DNA of 64,000 nt, from assembly GCF_042850945.1 (NCBI RefSeq), contig NZ_AP031496.1, positions 124,001 through 188,000 of the forward strand, written 5' to 3'. The stretch comes from Halioxenophilus aromaticivorans (lineage in GTDB: Bacteria; Pseudomonadota; Gammaproteobacteria; Pseudomonadales; Cellvibrionaceae). The notes below the pieces were generated by a model. It ran no database searches. It saw only the letters and a list, made by a program, of their open reading frames with translations, and was not told the DNA's origin. The translations under genes were made by a program, and so were the position numbers. How positions within the stretch are numbered: the first letter of the stretch is position 1; each line of letters begins with the position of its first letter. Of the stretch, positions 17,654-27,254 are shown in pieces.

Positions 17654-17697
17654 TTGCGCTAATACTCACTACCCATAAACAGAAGATTCACACCACT

Positions 17698-17973
17698 ATG
17701 CACAAAACAGAACTTGTAGATGCCGTGGCCGAAGCGGCCGATCTTTCTAAAGCTGAGGCTCAGGAGGCGGTGAACGCCATTTTTGATGAGATCACCAACG
17801 CCCTTAGCCGCAAGGATTCGGTGAGTTTGGTCGGTTTTGGCAGCTTTGTATGCCGCGATCGTGCCGCCCGTACCGGCCGTAGCCCGGCCACCGGCGAGCC
17901 CATTGAAATTGCCGCCAGCACATCGGTGGGTTTTAAGCCCGGCAAAGCACTGAAAGACGCGGTAAATGGTTAA
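17698..17973 (+). CDS. HU family DNA-binding protein
   Basis: The 91-residue nucleoid protein has the full HU pattern: MHKTELVDAVAEAADLSKAEA helices, the VGFGSF turn near 45, the DNA-clasping arm with RTGRSPATGEPIEI, and FKPGKALKDAVN at the end. It bends and compacts DNA as a homo- or heterodimer. The position near recG and an HDOD gene matches the hupA locus of Pseudomonas. I leave the paralogue letter open. Confidence 0.95.
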   Translation: MHKTELVDAVAEAADLSKAEAQEAVNAIFDEITNALSRKDSVSLVGFGSFVCRDRAARTGRSPATGEPIEIAASTSVGFKPGKALKDAVNG

Positions 17974-17990
17974 CTCGCTTTCGTTGTGCA

Positions 17991-18010
17991 ACGGCGGGAT
18001 GTCCCGCCGT
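17991..18010 (+). terminator. Hairpin after hup
   Basis: ACGGCGGGA pairs with TCCCGCCGT across a two-base loop, 18 bases beyond the hup stop. The stem is strong but no T-run follows, so termination would have to be assisted or the role may differ. Confidence 0.4.
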
Positions 18011-18041
18011 CCAGCCTCGCTGCTCTATCTAAAAAACTGCC

Positions 18042-19457
18042 TTAACCCGCTAGGTCGTTGGCAATGTTTTCCAGCTCTGCAGCAGAATTGGAAATAGTCT
18101 CAATGGTTTCATCCAGCGCGTCGCGCTCGATGTGGACCCGTGCCAGCAGCTCATCTTCCAAACCCAGGTTTGGTCCGCGGTTTAACTGCCGTTGGCGCAT
18201 GAGCTGGTGTGCGATATACAACAAGTTGGCGTATACAGCGTGCTCGCCATCGTAGTTGGGGTCGTTTTGATAGCGCAGGGCGGTGATGATTTCCTCTGGC
18301 ATGTTCCAGGTTTCCATCAGCCAAGCCACCAACTGGGTGCGGCTTACGCCAAGAATGTGTTGCTCTACCACCGTGCTGCTGACGTGGGGATTGGCGTCCC
18401 AGGCGCTGCACAGGCGATCAAAATGCGGTGGGAACACATCGGCTAAAATCAGGTAGCCGAAGTTGTGCAGCAGGCCGCTAAGGTAAGCCATGCCGAAGCC
18501 TGGGCGATGCTGTCGGGGAATGGCGGTAACCAGGCCTTCCATGGTGGCGGCGGCGTACACCGCAGTGCGCCAGTAAGGCTGCACACCGTAGGGGCCTTTC
18601 GCTGGAATATCCAAGGTGCGGCTAAGGGCGATACCCAAGGCCAAATTGAGCACCATGTCAAAGCCTAACACGCGCACAATGGCGTCGTGAATGGAGCGAA
18701 TTTTACCCGGCGCCGAGTAGTAGGGAGACGATGCCCAGCTAACTACCTGGGCGGCTAGGCTGGGGTCGGTTTCAACGATATTGGACAAATCGCTGATGTC
18801 GGCGTTGCTGTCCACCCGCAATTGAATGATACGCTGGGCGGTTTGTGGCAGTGGCGGCAGCTCTAGGGTGTCTTCCAAACGCTGCTTGATGCGCAGGCTG
18901 GTGAAGTTGTTTACGGCGTCGCAAATGCTCTGGTAATCCTGGCTTTTATCTTGGGCGCTGGTTTCAATCTCGGCAATGGGCAGGGCGATATCCAGGCTGA
19001 CGGCCTTCTCGGCCATCAGTTTGCTCAAGCCGTCGGCATCCACCTCCAGCATGTGCGGCGAGCGCCCAGCATCCAACAGAACCGATTTGCCGGCTTCCAT
19101 CAGGCGTTTGTCGATGATGGTGTTCAGGCCGCTCAAATTGGGGATGGCAGGAATGTCATCTAGGTTTTTGCTGGCGGTGAACTTCTCAATCTCACGCGGG
19201 TTTACGGCGTGCAGATTGCGCTGGGTAAGTTGGCAGATGCGCTGCAAATCCAGCATGCAATCGGCCGGTATCAGTGCCAGCAACTTGCCTTGGTCGTCCT
19301 CAAGCAAAATGGATCGAGCGACTGATTGGTCGCGTAGAAACTTATCGCGGAACGCAATTGCCTCTGGCTCCTGCCCGCCACCGTAAATGGTCATGTTGTA
19401 CGCTATCTGCTTTTCATCTAAAAGTTTTCTAACATTACTCGGAAATTGCACCGACAT
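18042..19457 (-). CDS. HDOD domain signalling protein with YbaK-like N-terminus
   Basis: The 471-residue protein has an N-terminal region of about 150 residues that resembles the YbaK/ProX aminoacyl-tRNA deacylase fold (VRKLLDEKQIAYNMTIYGG, SVLLDAGRSPHMLEVD). A HDOD domain follows from about 195 (LPPLPQTAQRIIQLRVDSNADISDLSNIVETDPSLAAQ, shown in parts). HDOD domains are HD-related and usually non-catalytic adaptors in signalling. The same gene type stands next to recG in Pseudomonas. Whether the N-terminal domain still edits tRNA is unknown. Confidence 0.85.
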   Translation of the reverse strand: MSVQFPSNVRKLLDEKQIAYNMTIYGGGQEPEAIAFRDKFLRDQSVARSILLEDDQGKLLALIPADCMLDLQRICQLTQRNLHAVNPREIEKFTASKNLDDIPAIPNLSGLNTIIDKRLMEAGKSVLLDAGRSPHMLEVDADGLSKLMAEKAVSLDIALPIAEIETSAQDKSQDYQSICDAVNNFTSLRIKQRLEDTLELPPLPQTAQRIIQLRVDSNADISDLSNIVETDPSLAAQVVSWASSPYYSAPGKIRSIHDAIVRVLGFDMVLNLALGIALSRTLDIPAKGPYGVQPYWRTAVYAAATMEGLVTAIPRQHRPGFGMAYLSGLLHNFGYLILADVFPPHFDRLCSAWDANPHVSSTVVEQHILGVSRTQLVAWLMETWNMPEEIITALRYQNDPNYDGEHAVYANLLYIAHQLMRQRQLNRGPNLGLEDELLARVHIERDALDETIETISNSAAELENIANDLAG

Positions 19458-19699
19458 AACTTCAGCCTTACCTAATCCCAGCGGGAAATCATTTACGCTT
19501 CGGTCAACGTTGGGCCTTTAAAAACGCACATTTTAGGGTGGTTTAAGCAGCCCACTGGGGTGACCTCTTCAAATCCAAGTGTAGTTCAGGGGGGCGGCTT
19601 CGAAAGGCAAATTGCAGAAAATTCTTAACAAGTAGCAGATTATGGCTAAACGGTAACCATGGCCTTGATTGATGGCTTTATATGCAATGTGGTTGTGTG

Positions 19700-21781
19700 T
19701 TAGGCGTCAGCGTAGGACTCTTTGCCCGCCAGCCAGCGCTCTATGAGCGGCTCTAACAGGTGTGGGTAGTCGGCCGCCAGGGCTTGCCCCAGGGGCTCTA
19801 CGTGGTGCAGCAAATGCTGGTGTTCGTGTAGGTCGGCGACGCGAAAATTAATATCTCCGGTTTGCCGCGTGCCCAGCACCTCGCCGGGCCCGCGCAGCTT
19901 CAAATCCTCTTCCGCAATCAAAAACCCGTCGGTGGTGTGTTTCATCACATCCAAGCGTTTGCGGGCCGTTTTGCCCAGGGGCTTTTGGTACAGCAACACG
20001 CAGTGGCTTTCGGCTTGGCCTCTGCCCACTCGGCCACGCAGCTGGTGTAGTTGGGCGAGGCCCAAACGCTCCGGGTTCTCAATGATCATAACGCTGGCGT
20101 TGGGGACATCCACGCCCACCTCAATTACCGTGGTGGCTACTAGCAGCTGTAACTCGCCGGCTTTAAAGCGCGCCATTTGCTGTTCTTTGTCGGCATTGCT
20201 CATACGGCCGTGAATCAACCCCACGCGGGTGTTGGGTAGGGCATGTTGCAGGTCCTGGCTGAGCTCTTCCGCGGCCTGGGCCTGTAGGGTTTCGGATTCT
20301 TCAATCAGCGTGCACACCCAATAGGCCTGGCGGCCTTGATCGCAGGCCTGGCCCACCCGGGCAATGACTTGCTCACGCCGTTGGCTATTAATGGTTACGG
20401 TGTCGATGGGGGTGCGGCCCGGCGGCAGCTCATCAATCACCGAGATATCTAGGTTGGCGTACAGACTCATGGCTAGAGTACGAGGGATGGGGGTGGCGGT
20501 AAGCAACAGTAGATGGGGCTTGGCGTGTTGGTTTTTTTGCTGCAGCGCCAACCGCTGGAATACGCCAAAGCGGTGTTGCTCGTCGATGATACACAGCGCC
20601 AAATCGGCGAATTGCACGCTGTCTTGGAACAGGGCCTGGGTGCCCACAATTACTTGGGTTTGGCCATCGTTGATGCCCGCCAGTGCCTGGCGGCGCTCCT
20701 TGGCGGTTTGTTTACCCAGCAAAAATCCCACACCAATGCCCAGGGGGCTTAACCAGTGGCTGAAGTTATCAAAATGTTGCTCGGCCAAGATCTCGGTGGG
20801 CGCCATGATGGCGACCTGTTTACCGGCGGCGATGGCGGGTAGTGCCGCCATGGCGGCGACCAGGGTTTTGCCACTGCCCACATCGCCCTGCACCAACCGA
20901 CGCATGGGTGTGGCCTGGGCTAAATCACCGGCCACCTCCAGCACTACCCGTTGCTGTGCGTTGGTGGGCTGAAACGGCAATTGCTGTAAAAAATCCTGCT
21001 GCAACTGCTCGGCGGCGGGTAGGGCGTAGGCTCCACCGGCACTCTTCCAGCGCTGCTGTTTAAGGCTGAGGTGGTGGGCCAGGAGTTCTTCCAAGGCCAG
21101 CCTTTGTTGTAGCGGATGGCTGCGGTTGCACAGCGCCTCGGCATCCACCCCTTTGGCTGGGCGGTGCAGAAATGCCAGGGTATGGGCCAGGGTGTCATTG
21201 GCCGGCAGAGGTTGCAAAGAACTGGGGATTAACTCGGCGATGGGGGTGGCTTGGCAGCGTTGTAATATCTGATCGGTAAGCTGGAGCCACTTTTTTTGGC
21301 TGATGCCGTCGGTGCTGGGGTAGATGGGCGTGAGCTCATTGGGCATCGGCGTGGTGTCGTCCACCAGGGTGGTTTCTGGGTGGTACAGCTCCAGGCCGGT
21401 ACTGCCCCGGCGGGCCTCGCCAAACACCCGTAACAGTGCGCCTTGGGCAAGCCGATCTTTTTGTGCGGCGGTAAAGTGAAAAAACCGCATCATGATGCTG
21501 CCGCTGTCGTCTTCAATTTTGCAGGCAAGACTACGCCGCCGGCCAAACTGGACATGGGTGTTCACAATAGTGGCTTGGATCACCGCGTATTGCCCTGGGC
21601 GAAGCTGGCCAATGGGTGTAATGCGGGTTTGGTCGATATAGCGGCTGGGAAGGTGGAACAACAGATCACGAAACTGGGTAATGCCCAGTTTTTGGAGCTT
21701 GGCGGCCAGCTGGGGGCCAACACCTTTGAGTTCGGTGATGGCACTGTGCTCTACGGATAGGGTGACGGGATTGCCTGCCAA
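19700..21781 (-). CDS. recG: ATP-dependent DNA helicase RecG
   Basis: The 693-residue helicase reverses stalled replication forks and branch-migrates Holliday junctions. The N-terminal wedge/OB region is followed by superfamily 2 motifs: LVQGDVGSGKTLVAAMAA (Walker A), IIDEQHRFGV (motif II, DEQH), LLTATPIPRTLAM (motif III) and the C-terminal motif VI LHQLRGRVGRGQ. The length is normal. It lies between the HDOD gene and oxyR on the same strand, with 69 bases to the oxyR stop. Confidence 0.97.
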   Translation of the reverse strand: MAGNPVTLSVEHSAITELKGVGPQLAAKLQKLGITQFRDLLFHLPSRYIDQTRITPIGQLRPGQYAVIQATIVNTHVQFGRRRSLACKIEDDSGSIMMRFFHFTAAQKDRLAQGALLRVFGEARRGSTGLELYHPETTLVDDTTPMPNELTPIYPSTDGISQKKWLQLTDQILQRCQATPIAELIPSSLQPLPANDTLAHTLAFLHRPAKGVDAEALCNRSHPLQQRLALEELLAHHLSLKQQRWKSAGGAYALPAAEQLQQDFLQQLPFQPTNAQQRVVLEVAGDLAQATPMRRLVQGDVGSGKTLVAAMAALPAIAAGKQVAIMAPTEILAEQHFDNFSHWLSPLGIGVGFLLGKQTAKERRQALAGINDGQTQVIVGTQALFQDSVQFADLALCIIDEQHRFGVFQRLALQQKNQHAKPHLLLLTATPIPRTLAMSLYANLDISVIDELPPGRTPIDTVTINSQRREQVIARVGQACDQGRQAYWVCTLIEESETLQAQAAEELSQDLQHALPNTRVGLIHGRMSNADKEQQMARFKAGELQLLVATTVIEVGVDVPNASVMIIENPERLGLAQLHQLRGRVGRGQAESHCVLLYQKPLGKTARKRLDVMKHTTDGFLIAEEDLKLRGPGEVLGTRQTGDINFRVADLHEHQHLLHHVEPLGQALAADYPHLLEPLIERWLAGKESYADA

Positions 21782-21850
21782 CTGGGGTGTCTCTTGCGAT
21801 GGATTGATGCCTATTCTATCCCAATAAGAGGCGCCCCAATTAGCGGTGCC

Positions 21851-22777
21851 TTAATTGGCGTGTTCTAACTGGCACTGGTTGATGGCCTGACGCAACACAT
21901 CGATGGCTTTGTGGCGTGGAAAGCTGGCGCGCCAAGCCAGAGCTACGGTGCGGCTGGGTGGGTTCTCGGCAAATGGTCGGGTGACCAGTTGATCGCTATT
22001 GTAAAACGAGCTGGTGGCGGCGGAGGCCGGTAAAATGGTGATACCCAGGCCGGAGGCCACCATGTGGCGCAGGGTTTCCAGTGAGCTGCCTTCGGCGGCG
22101 GTGTGGATTTTGGCATTGCTGTGATCGCTTTCGGCGGAGGGCCGCAGATTTGGGCAGGCCTCAAACACCTGGTCGCGGAAGCAGTGGCCTTCGCCCAGCA
22201 GCAGAATATTGTGCTGTTCTAGGTCACGGGTATGGACGGCCTCTTGTTCTGCCAGCGGGTGGCCTTTGGGCAGCAACACCACAAAGGGTTCGTCGTACAG
22301 CGATTGTGTAACCACATCCGCTTCGGTAAACGGCAGGGCGACGATAATCACATCCAGCTCACCGTTGCGCAGGCGCTGGCGTAGGGTGGCGGTAAAACCT
22401 TCCTCTACATACAGCGGCATATCCGGGGCGCGTTTTTGCAGCTCGGGGATAAAATGCGGGAATAAATAGGGCCCGATGGTAAAGATGGCGCCTACCTGCA
22501 GAGGGCTGCGCAGCTGATCTTTGCCGGCGGTGGCCAAATCTTTGATGGCTGAGGTTTGCTCCAGCACCAATTGCGCTTGCTTAACGATGCTCTCGCCCAG
22601 CGGGGTGGGTTTTACCCGTGTTTTAGAGCGTTCAAATAACGCTACACCGAGCTCGTCTTCCAGCTTTTTGACGGCGATGCTTAGGGTTGGCTGGGAGACA
22701 AAGCATTTTTCGGCAGCGCGGCCGAAGTGTTGCTCTTGTGCCAAAGTTACGATGTAGCGAAGTTCTGTTAGAGTCAT
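21851..22777 (-). CDS. oxyR: Hydrogen peroxide sensing regulator OxyR
   Basis: The 308-residue LysR family protein opens MTLTELRYIVTLAQEQHFGRAAE. The two redox cysteines of OxyR are present in LLLGEGHCFRDQVFEACPN, with the nine-residue spacing seen in E. coli. On oxidation it activates peroxide defence genes. Candidate target genes in this window include yaaA. The oxyR-recG pairing also occurs in Pseudomonas. Confidence 0.96.
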   Translation of the reverse strand: MTLTELRYIVTLAQEQHFGRAAEKCFVSQPTLSIAVKKLEDELGVALFERSKTRVKPTPLGESIVKQAQLVLEQTSAIKDLATAGKDQLRSPLQVGAIFTIGPYLFPHFIPELQKRAPDMPLYVEEGFTATLRQRLRNGELDVIIVALPFTEADVVTQSLYDEPFVVLLPKGHPLAEQEAVHTRDLEQHNILLLGEGHCFRDQVFEACPNLRPSAESDHSNAKIHTAAEGSSLETLRHMVASGLGITILPASAATSSFYNSDQLVTRPFAENPPSRTVALAWRASFPRHKAIDVLRQAINQCQLEHAN

Positions 22778-22919
22778 GTTGTTTTTTGTAGGTAAAAGTA
22801 AGCAGGTACAGAGCGTACTAAAGCCTAGGGGTTTTGGCTATCAGGTATAGCCTCTTAATATATTTTATTAAATTATAAGCTGAATAGTTTTTTTCAATGA
22901 GACGGTATAAATAAAGACT

Positions 22920-23798
22920 ATGGTGGAGGAAATCAATAAACCCGTATCGCCTGGTGGGCGCTTATTGTGGTTGGGAGCGGGCAGCCTAGCGCACGGCTTT
23001 GCGCAGTTAGCCGAGGCCGGGCAGTGGCGGGAAATTATTGCCGCTCGGCGCAACATCGAGCGGTTGGGCCCGGGCTTCACTGTCTGTGCCATGGACTTTT
23101 TGAGTGACAGCGATGGCCGGCGGCTGGCAGCCATGGCGGCGGATGCCGTCGTGGTGTCGCTGACGCCACCGGCTCGCAGTGATGACGGTTATCGCCAGGG
23201 TTACGTAGAAACCAGCCGCAATATTATTTCGGCGTTACAGCAGTGGCAGCAACCGCCCGGGCGGGTGGTGTGGGTATCCAGCACCAGTGTGTACGGCCAA
23301 AACAGCGGTGAAAGTGTGGATGAAACCAGCCCAACCCAGACTACGGGTTTTAGCGGTAAGCGCCTTTTGGAAGCCGAAGCTCTGTGGCAGGCCAGCGGTT
23401 TGCCGGTGAGTGTCGTGCGCTTTTCAGGCATCTACGGGCCCGGCCGTAACCGATTATTGCAGCAGGTTGAGAAAGGTAATTTGGGTGGTGAAATCCCGAC
23501 CTATACCAATCGAATTCACCAAACAGATTGCGCCAGAGTGATCGCTCACTTACTGGATGATAAGCATGATGCGGGGGTTTATATAGGCACAGACGACGAA
23601 AGCGTGCTGGATTGGACGGTAAAATCTTGGCTGGCGCAACAATTGGGGGTGGCCCACCAAGTGCCGGCCTTACCCACCACCGTGGCAGGTAAGCGGCTGA
23701 GTAATCACAAGCTCAAGGGCCAAGGCTTTAGCTTTGCCTATCCCAGCTACCGCCATGGCTACCCCGAGATTATCAAGGCCTACCGGCAGCGGGTGTGA
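22920..23798 (+). CDS. NAD(P)-dependent epimerase/dehydratase-like protein (YeeZ type)
   Basis: The 292-residue protein belongs to the extended short-chain dehydrogenase group. The Rossmann glycine motif is atypical: RLLWLGAGSLAHGFAQLA near 14. The segments RVVWVSSTSVYGQNSGE and VVRFSGIYGPGRNRL match YeeZ-like nucleotide-sugar-epimerase relatives, but the usual catalytic YxxxK is not obvious (GFSGKRLLEAE stands in that region). The substrate is unknown. It is divergent from oxyR. Confidence 0.8.
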   Translation: MVEEINKPVSPGGRLLWLGAGSLAHGFAQLAEAGQWREIIAARRNIERLGPGFTVCAMDFLSDSDGRRLAAMAADAVVVSLTPPARSDDGYRQGYVETSRNIISALQQWQQPPGRVVWVSSTSVYGQNSGESVDETSPTQTTGFSGKRLLEAEALWQASGLPVSVVRFSGIYGPGRNRLLQQVEKGNLGGEIPTYTNRIHQTDCARVIAHLLDDKHDAGVYIGTDDESVLDWTVKSWLAQQLGVAHQVPALPTTVAGKRLSNHKLKGQGFSFAYPSYRHGYPEIIKAYRQRV

Positions 23799-23813
23799 TT
23801 TCTTGGAGTTACA

Positions 23814-24197
23814 TCAAATAACCACAACACCATCGGCTTCGATAAGGGAATCCTTGGGCAGTTGGCTGATACCAATGGCTGCGCGGGCCGGGTAGGGCTG
23901 GCTGAAATACTGCGACATAACCTCATTCACCAACGGAAAGTTGTTTAAATCCGTGAGGTAGATATTCAGCTTTACGATGTCTTTCAGCTCGCCGCCGGCG
24001 GCGTTTACTACAGCCGCTAGGTTTTTAAACACTTGGTGTGCTTGCTCGGTGAAATCCTCTGATACCAGCGTCATGGTCTCTGGGTCCAGTGGAATTTGGC
24101 CGGATAGGTAAACGGTATTGTTAACTTTTACCGCTTGGGAATAGGTGCCAATGGCGGCCGGTGCAGCGTCGGTATGAATCGTGGCTTTGTTGGTCAT
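23814..24197 (-). CDS. ridA: RidA family enamine/imine deaminase
   Basis: The 127-residue protein has all RidA signatures: IHTDAAPAAIGTYSQAVKVNNTVYLSGQIPLDP in segments, the active-site Arg in YPARAAIGISQLP, and the C-terminal SLIEADGVVVI. It hydrolyses the reactive 2-aminoacrylate released by PLP enzymes. It follows spoT on the same strand with a gap of 114 bases, the same arrangement as in Pseudomonas and E. coli relatives. Confidence 0.95.
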   Translation of the reverse strand: MTNKATIHTDAAPAAIGTYSQAVKVNNTVYLSGQIPLDPETMTLVSEDFTEQAHQVFKNLAAVVNAAGGELKDIVKLNIYLTDLNNFPLVNEVMSQYFSQPYPARAAIGISQLPKDSLIEADGVVVI

Positions 24198-24311
24198 TAT
24201 TGCCTCCCGCAGGCTGGGTGCCGAGAATCGGAGGCCTAATTACCGCTGCCGCCCCGGCGATGCTTCAAAAAGAAAAGCCGCTTAGTATAGATGGCTGGGG
24301 CGGGCAGGCAA

Positions 24312-26438
24312 TCAGTTTTTGCTGCGGGTAACGCGGATAACGGGGCTCATCACCCGAATGCGGCGCATGATATTGGCCAAATGTTTACGGTTGCTGACAG
24401 TTAGGGTGATTAAAATCACCATGTTTTGGGCATCGCGTTCATTGACTTGTAGCTTCTCTATGCCAGCACCTTGTTCCGAAACTCGGGTGGCGATATTGGC
24501 AATGATGCCGCGTTCCGAGGCCACTTCCACGCGTAAACCCACCACGTATTCGCCAGAGACATGCTCGGCCCAACTGATGGGGCTGATGGATTCCGGTTTG
24601 CTGTTACGGATTTCGGTTAGGTTGCGGCAGGATTCCTGGTGCACTACCAAGCCCTTTCCGGCGCTGGTATGGGCGGCAATGGTGTCACCGGGGATGGGCC
24701 GGCAACAGCGGGCAAAGGTAATGACAACCGCATCCGGTGAGTCGATAACCAAGGGCGCGGTATTGTGGTGGGCGTTTGCGCCCTCGCTGGCGGCCAACAT
24801 TTGGGCGATGGTATGGGGCGGGCGTTGGCCCAGGCCGATCTCTTCCAGCAGGCCTTCAAGGGTATCCAACTTACAGGCCGCTAACAGACCATCCACCTGC
24901 TCGGTAGACAGCGAATCTAAGCTTAGAGTGTAGGGCTCTAGCGATTGGTCCAACATCCGTGCACCCAACTCCACCGATTGATTGTGGCGTTGGTTTTTCA
25001 AAAAGTGGCGGATGGCGCTGCGTGCTTTTCCGGAGACTACGAACTTCAGCCAATTGGGATTGGGCTGCGCCGCCTCGGAGGTGATAATGGCCACCCGCTC
25101 GCCGCTTTGCAGCTGACGAGATAACGGTGCCAGGCGATCGTTCACCCGGCAGGCAATGCAGTGGTTGCCGATATCGGTGTGCACGGCGTAGGCAAAATCC
25201 ACCGCCGTGGCACCGGCGGGCAGTTCGACAATTTTGCCCTTGGGGCTAAATACGTAGACTTCATCAGGGAACAGGTCGATCTTGGCGTTCTCGATAAATT
25301 CCAGGGAGTTGCCGGCCTGTTGTTGAATTTCCAGTAGGCCGCTCACCCATTTTCGGGCGCGGGCGTGGCCGACGTAATCTTGGTCGTCGGATTTGTACAA
25401 CCAATGAGCGGCGATGCCTTGGTTGGCCAGAGCGTTCATATCCTGGGTGCGGATCTGCACTTCTATGGGTTGGCCGTGTAATCCCACCAACACCGTGTGC
25501 AGGCTCTGGTAGCCATTGGCCTTGGGAATGGCGATGTAATCTTTAAATTCACCGGGGATGGGCTTGTACAAATTGTGAATGGAACCCAGCGCTCGGTAGC
25601 ATTCGTCCACGCTGTCTACCACAATGCGGAAGGCGTGCACGTCCATAATTTCTTTGAAAGATTTCTTTTTGCTGCGCATCTTAGAGTAGATGCTAAACAG
25701 GTGTTTCTCCCGGCCGGTAACGTTGGCGGTGATGTTATCGCGTTCCAACCGGCTACTGATATCACTGCGGATGGTTTCAACCAGCTCTTTGCGGTGACCG
25801 CGCACGGATTTTAGAGCCGCCTCCAGGCGCCGTGCCCGCATGGGGTAGATGGCCTGAAAACACAAATCCTCAAATTCGATACGAATATCGTTCATGCCCA
25901 AGCGGGCCGCAATGGGGGCGTAGATCTCTAGGGTTTGTTTGGCGATGCGGCGTTTTTTCTCGGGTCGCAGGGCGCCCAAGGTGCGCATATTGTGCAGGCG
26001 GTCGGACAACTTCACCAAAATCACGCGGATGTCTTTGGCCATGGCCAAGGTCATTTTACGGAAGTTCTCGGCTTCTTTTTCGGCCTGGGATTCAAACTCC
26101 ATTTGCGTGAGCTTACTCACGCCGTCTACTAGGTCGGCCACGGTATCGCCGAACTGTGCCGCCAGTGCCATCTTGTTAATGGCGGTATCTTCAATGACAT
26201 CGTGCAGCATGGCCGCCATCAGGCTTTGGTGATCCATGTACATTTCAGACAGGATGTTGGCAACGTGCAGGGGATGGGTTACGTAGGGTTCCCCGGACGA
26301 GCGGCGCTGGCCCTCGTGGGCTTGTTCGGCGTAAAAATAGGATCGACGCACCAAGTTAACTTGGTCTGCATCCAGGTAGCTGGCCAGATGATGGCTGAAG
26401 CGCTCTAAATTAACCGCGACGGGCATAATAACGGGCAT
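24312..26438 (-). CDS. spoT: Bifunctional (p)ppGpp synthetase/hydrolase SpoT
   Basis: The 708-residue protein controls the stringent-response alarmone. The HD hydrolase domain is intact (YVTHPLHVANIL, MLHDVIEDT). It is followed by the synthetase domain (HAFRIVVDSVDECYRALG, DYIAIPKANGYQSLHT), the TGS domain (VYVFSPKGKIVELPAGATAVDFAYAVHT) and a C-terminal ACT domain. The start is either of two close Met codons (26438 or 26426). It heads the spoT-ridA run, and rpoZ and gmk lie upstream on the same strand. Confidence 0.97.
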   Translation of the reverse strand: MPVIMPVAVNLERFSHHLASYLDADQVNLVRRSYFYAEQAHEGQRRSSGEPYVTHPLHVANILSEMYMDHQSLMAAMLHDVIEDTAINKMALAAQFGDTVADLVDGVSKLTQMEFESQAEKEAENFRKMTLAMAKDIRVILVKLSDRLHNMRTLGALRPEKKRRIAKQTLEIYAPIAARLGMNDIRIEFEDLCFQAIYPMRARRLEAALKSVRGHRKELVETIRSDISSRLERDNITANVTGREKHLFSIYSKMRSKKKSFKEIMDVHAFRIVVDSVDECYRALGSIHNLYKPIPGEFKDYIAIPKANGYQSLHTVLVGLHGQPIEVQIRTQDMNALANQGIAAHWLYKSDDQDYVGHARARKWVSGLLEIQQQAGNSLEFIENAKIDLFPDEVYVFSPKGKIVELPAGATAVDFAYAVHTDIGNHCIACRVNDRLAPLSRQLQSGERVAIITSEAAQPNPNWLKFVVSGKARSAIRHFLKNQRHNQSVELGARMLDQSLEPYTLSLDSLSTEQVDGLLAACKLDTLEGLLEEIGLGQRPPHTIAQMLAASEGANAHHNTAPLVIDSPDAVVITFARCCRPIPGDTIAAHTSAGKGLVVHQESCRNLTEIRNSKPESISPISWAEHVSGEYVVGLRVEVASERGIIANIATRVSEQGAGIEKLQVNERDAQNMVILITLTVSNRKHLANIMRRIRVMSPVIRVTRSKN

Positions 26439-26926
26439 TGCCTCTCTTTAATGCTGCTCCCAATCCCTCTCAGCTTTTTTGCTGAGCCTGCCGTCTGCGG
26501 CTAATTAGCCGAGGCTTACCAATTATGTCCTTATAAAAGCGGCTATTCGCTGCAGGGTATGATTGGTGTTTGTTTGATTTTTATCCTAAAACGGGGCTTA
26601 TGCCGTTTCGGTCACTTTGGTTAAACAGTATCACTTTTTACTCAACGACCACGCAATTACCTAACTCGTCGAATCCAGTGGCCTATGTTGAGCTGTTCAA
26701 AGCACCTGAGGGCCTAGCTGATCAATTTTGCTGGCAATCGTGATAGTTGTCTCTTTATCAGAGTGTAGTAAAAAGATCTGAATAACAGGTAAACGAATGT
26801 GAAAACACGCGCCTCATTCTAAAAATGCGCGGTTAATTATAATAGCGGCAAAGATCGGGGGAGATTGAGTGATGGTTTCGCGATTGCGAAGCGGCCACCG
26901 CAGGAGCGGCGGCTACTGGAAGAGTG
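26439..26926. other. 488-base gap between rpoZ and spoT
   Basis: In many relatives rpoZ and spoT are nearly contiguous, but here nearly 500 bases separate them. The stretch contains a short hairpin around 26468-26487 (CTCAGC and GCTGAG around a T-rich loop) and GCGGCTAATTAGCCG near 26498. No gene was recognised. It probably carries a separate spoT promoter. Confidence 0.4.
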
Positions 26927-27181
26927 TTACTCGTCTAGCATCAACGGTGCGCTAGGCATGTACTCGTCTTCGGCTTCGTCTTTTTCGTCCAGAATGCTGG
27001 CGTCGATAAAACCTTGTTCGATTTCGCGCAGGGCGATAACCGTGGGCTTGTCATTTTCTTCGGCAACCATTGGGTCGCGGCCACCGACGGCGATTTGGCG
27101 AGCGCGCTTGCTACCTACTAATACCAACTCGAAGCGGTTATCGACGTGATCTAAGCAATCTTCTACAGTAATGCGGGCCAT
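26927..27181 (-). CDS. rpoZ: RNA polymerase omega subunit
   Basis: The 84-residue protein matches RpoZ: start MARITVEDCLDHVDNRFELVLVGSKRARQ and the segment KPTVIALREIEQG. Omega assists RNA polymerase assembly and forms a ppGpp-binding site with beta-prime, which fits its position beside spoT. The tail is acidic (DEKDEAEDE), longer than the core fold requires but usual for gammaproteobacteria. Confidence 0.97.
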   Translation of the reverse strand: MARITVEDCLDHVDNRFELVLVGSKRARQIAVGGRDPMVAEENDKPTVIALREIEQGFIDASILDEKDEAEDEYMPSAPLMLDE

Positions 27182-27254
27182 AGTGGGTTCCGTTGTTGTG
27201 TTCAGTCAGCTCGGTATAACACCAAGGACGCGGGATTGTATGCAAAATAAGCGC

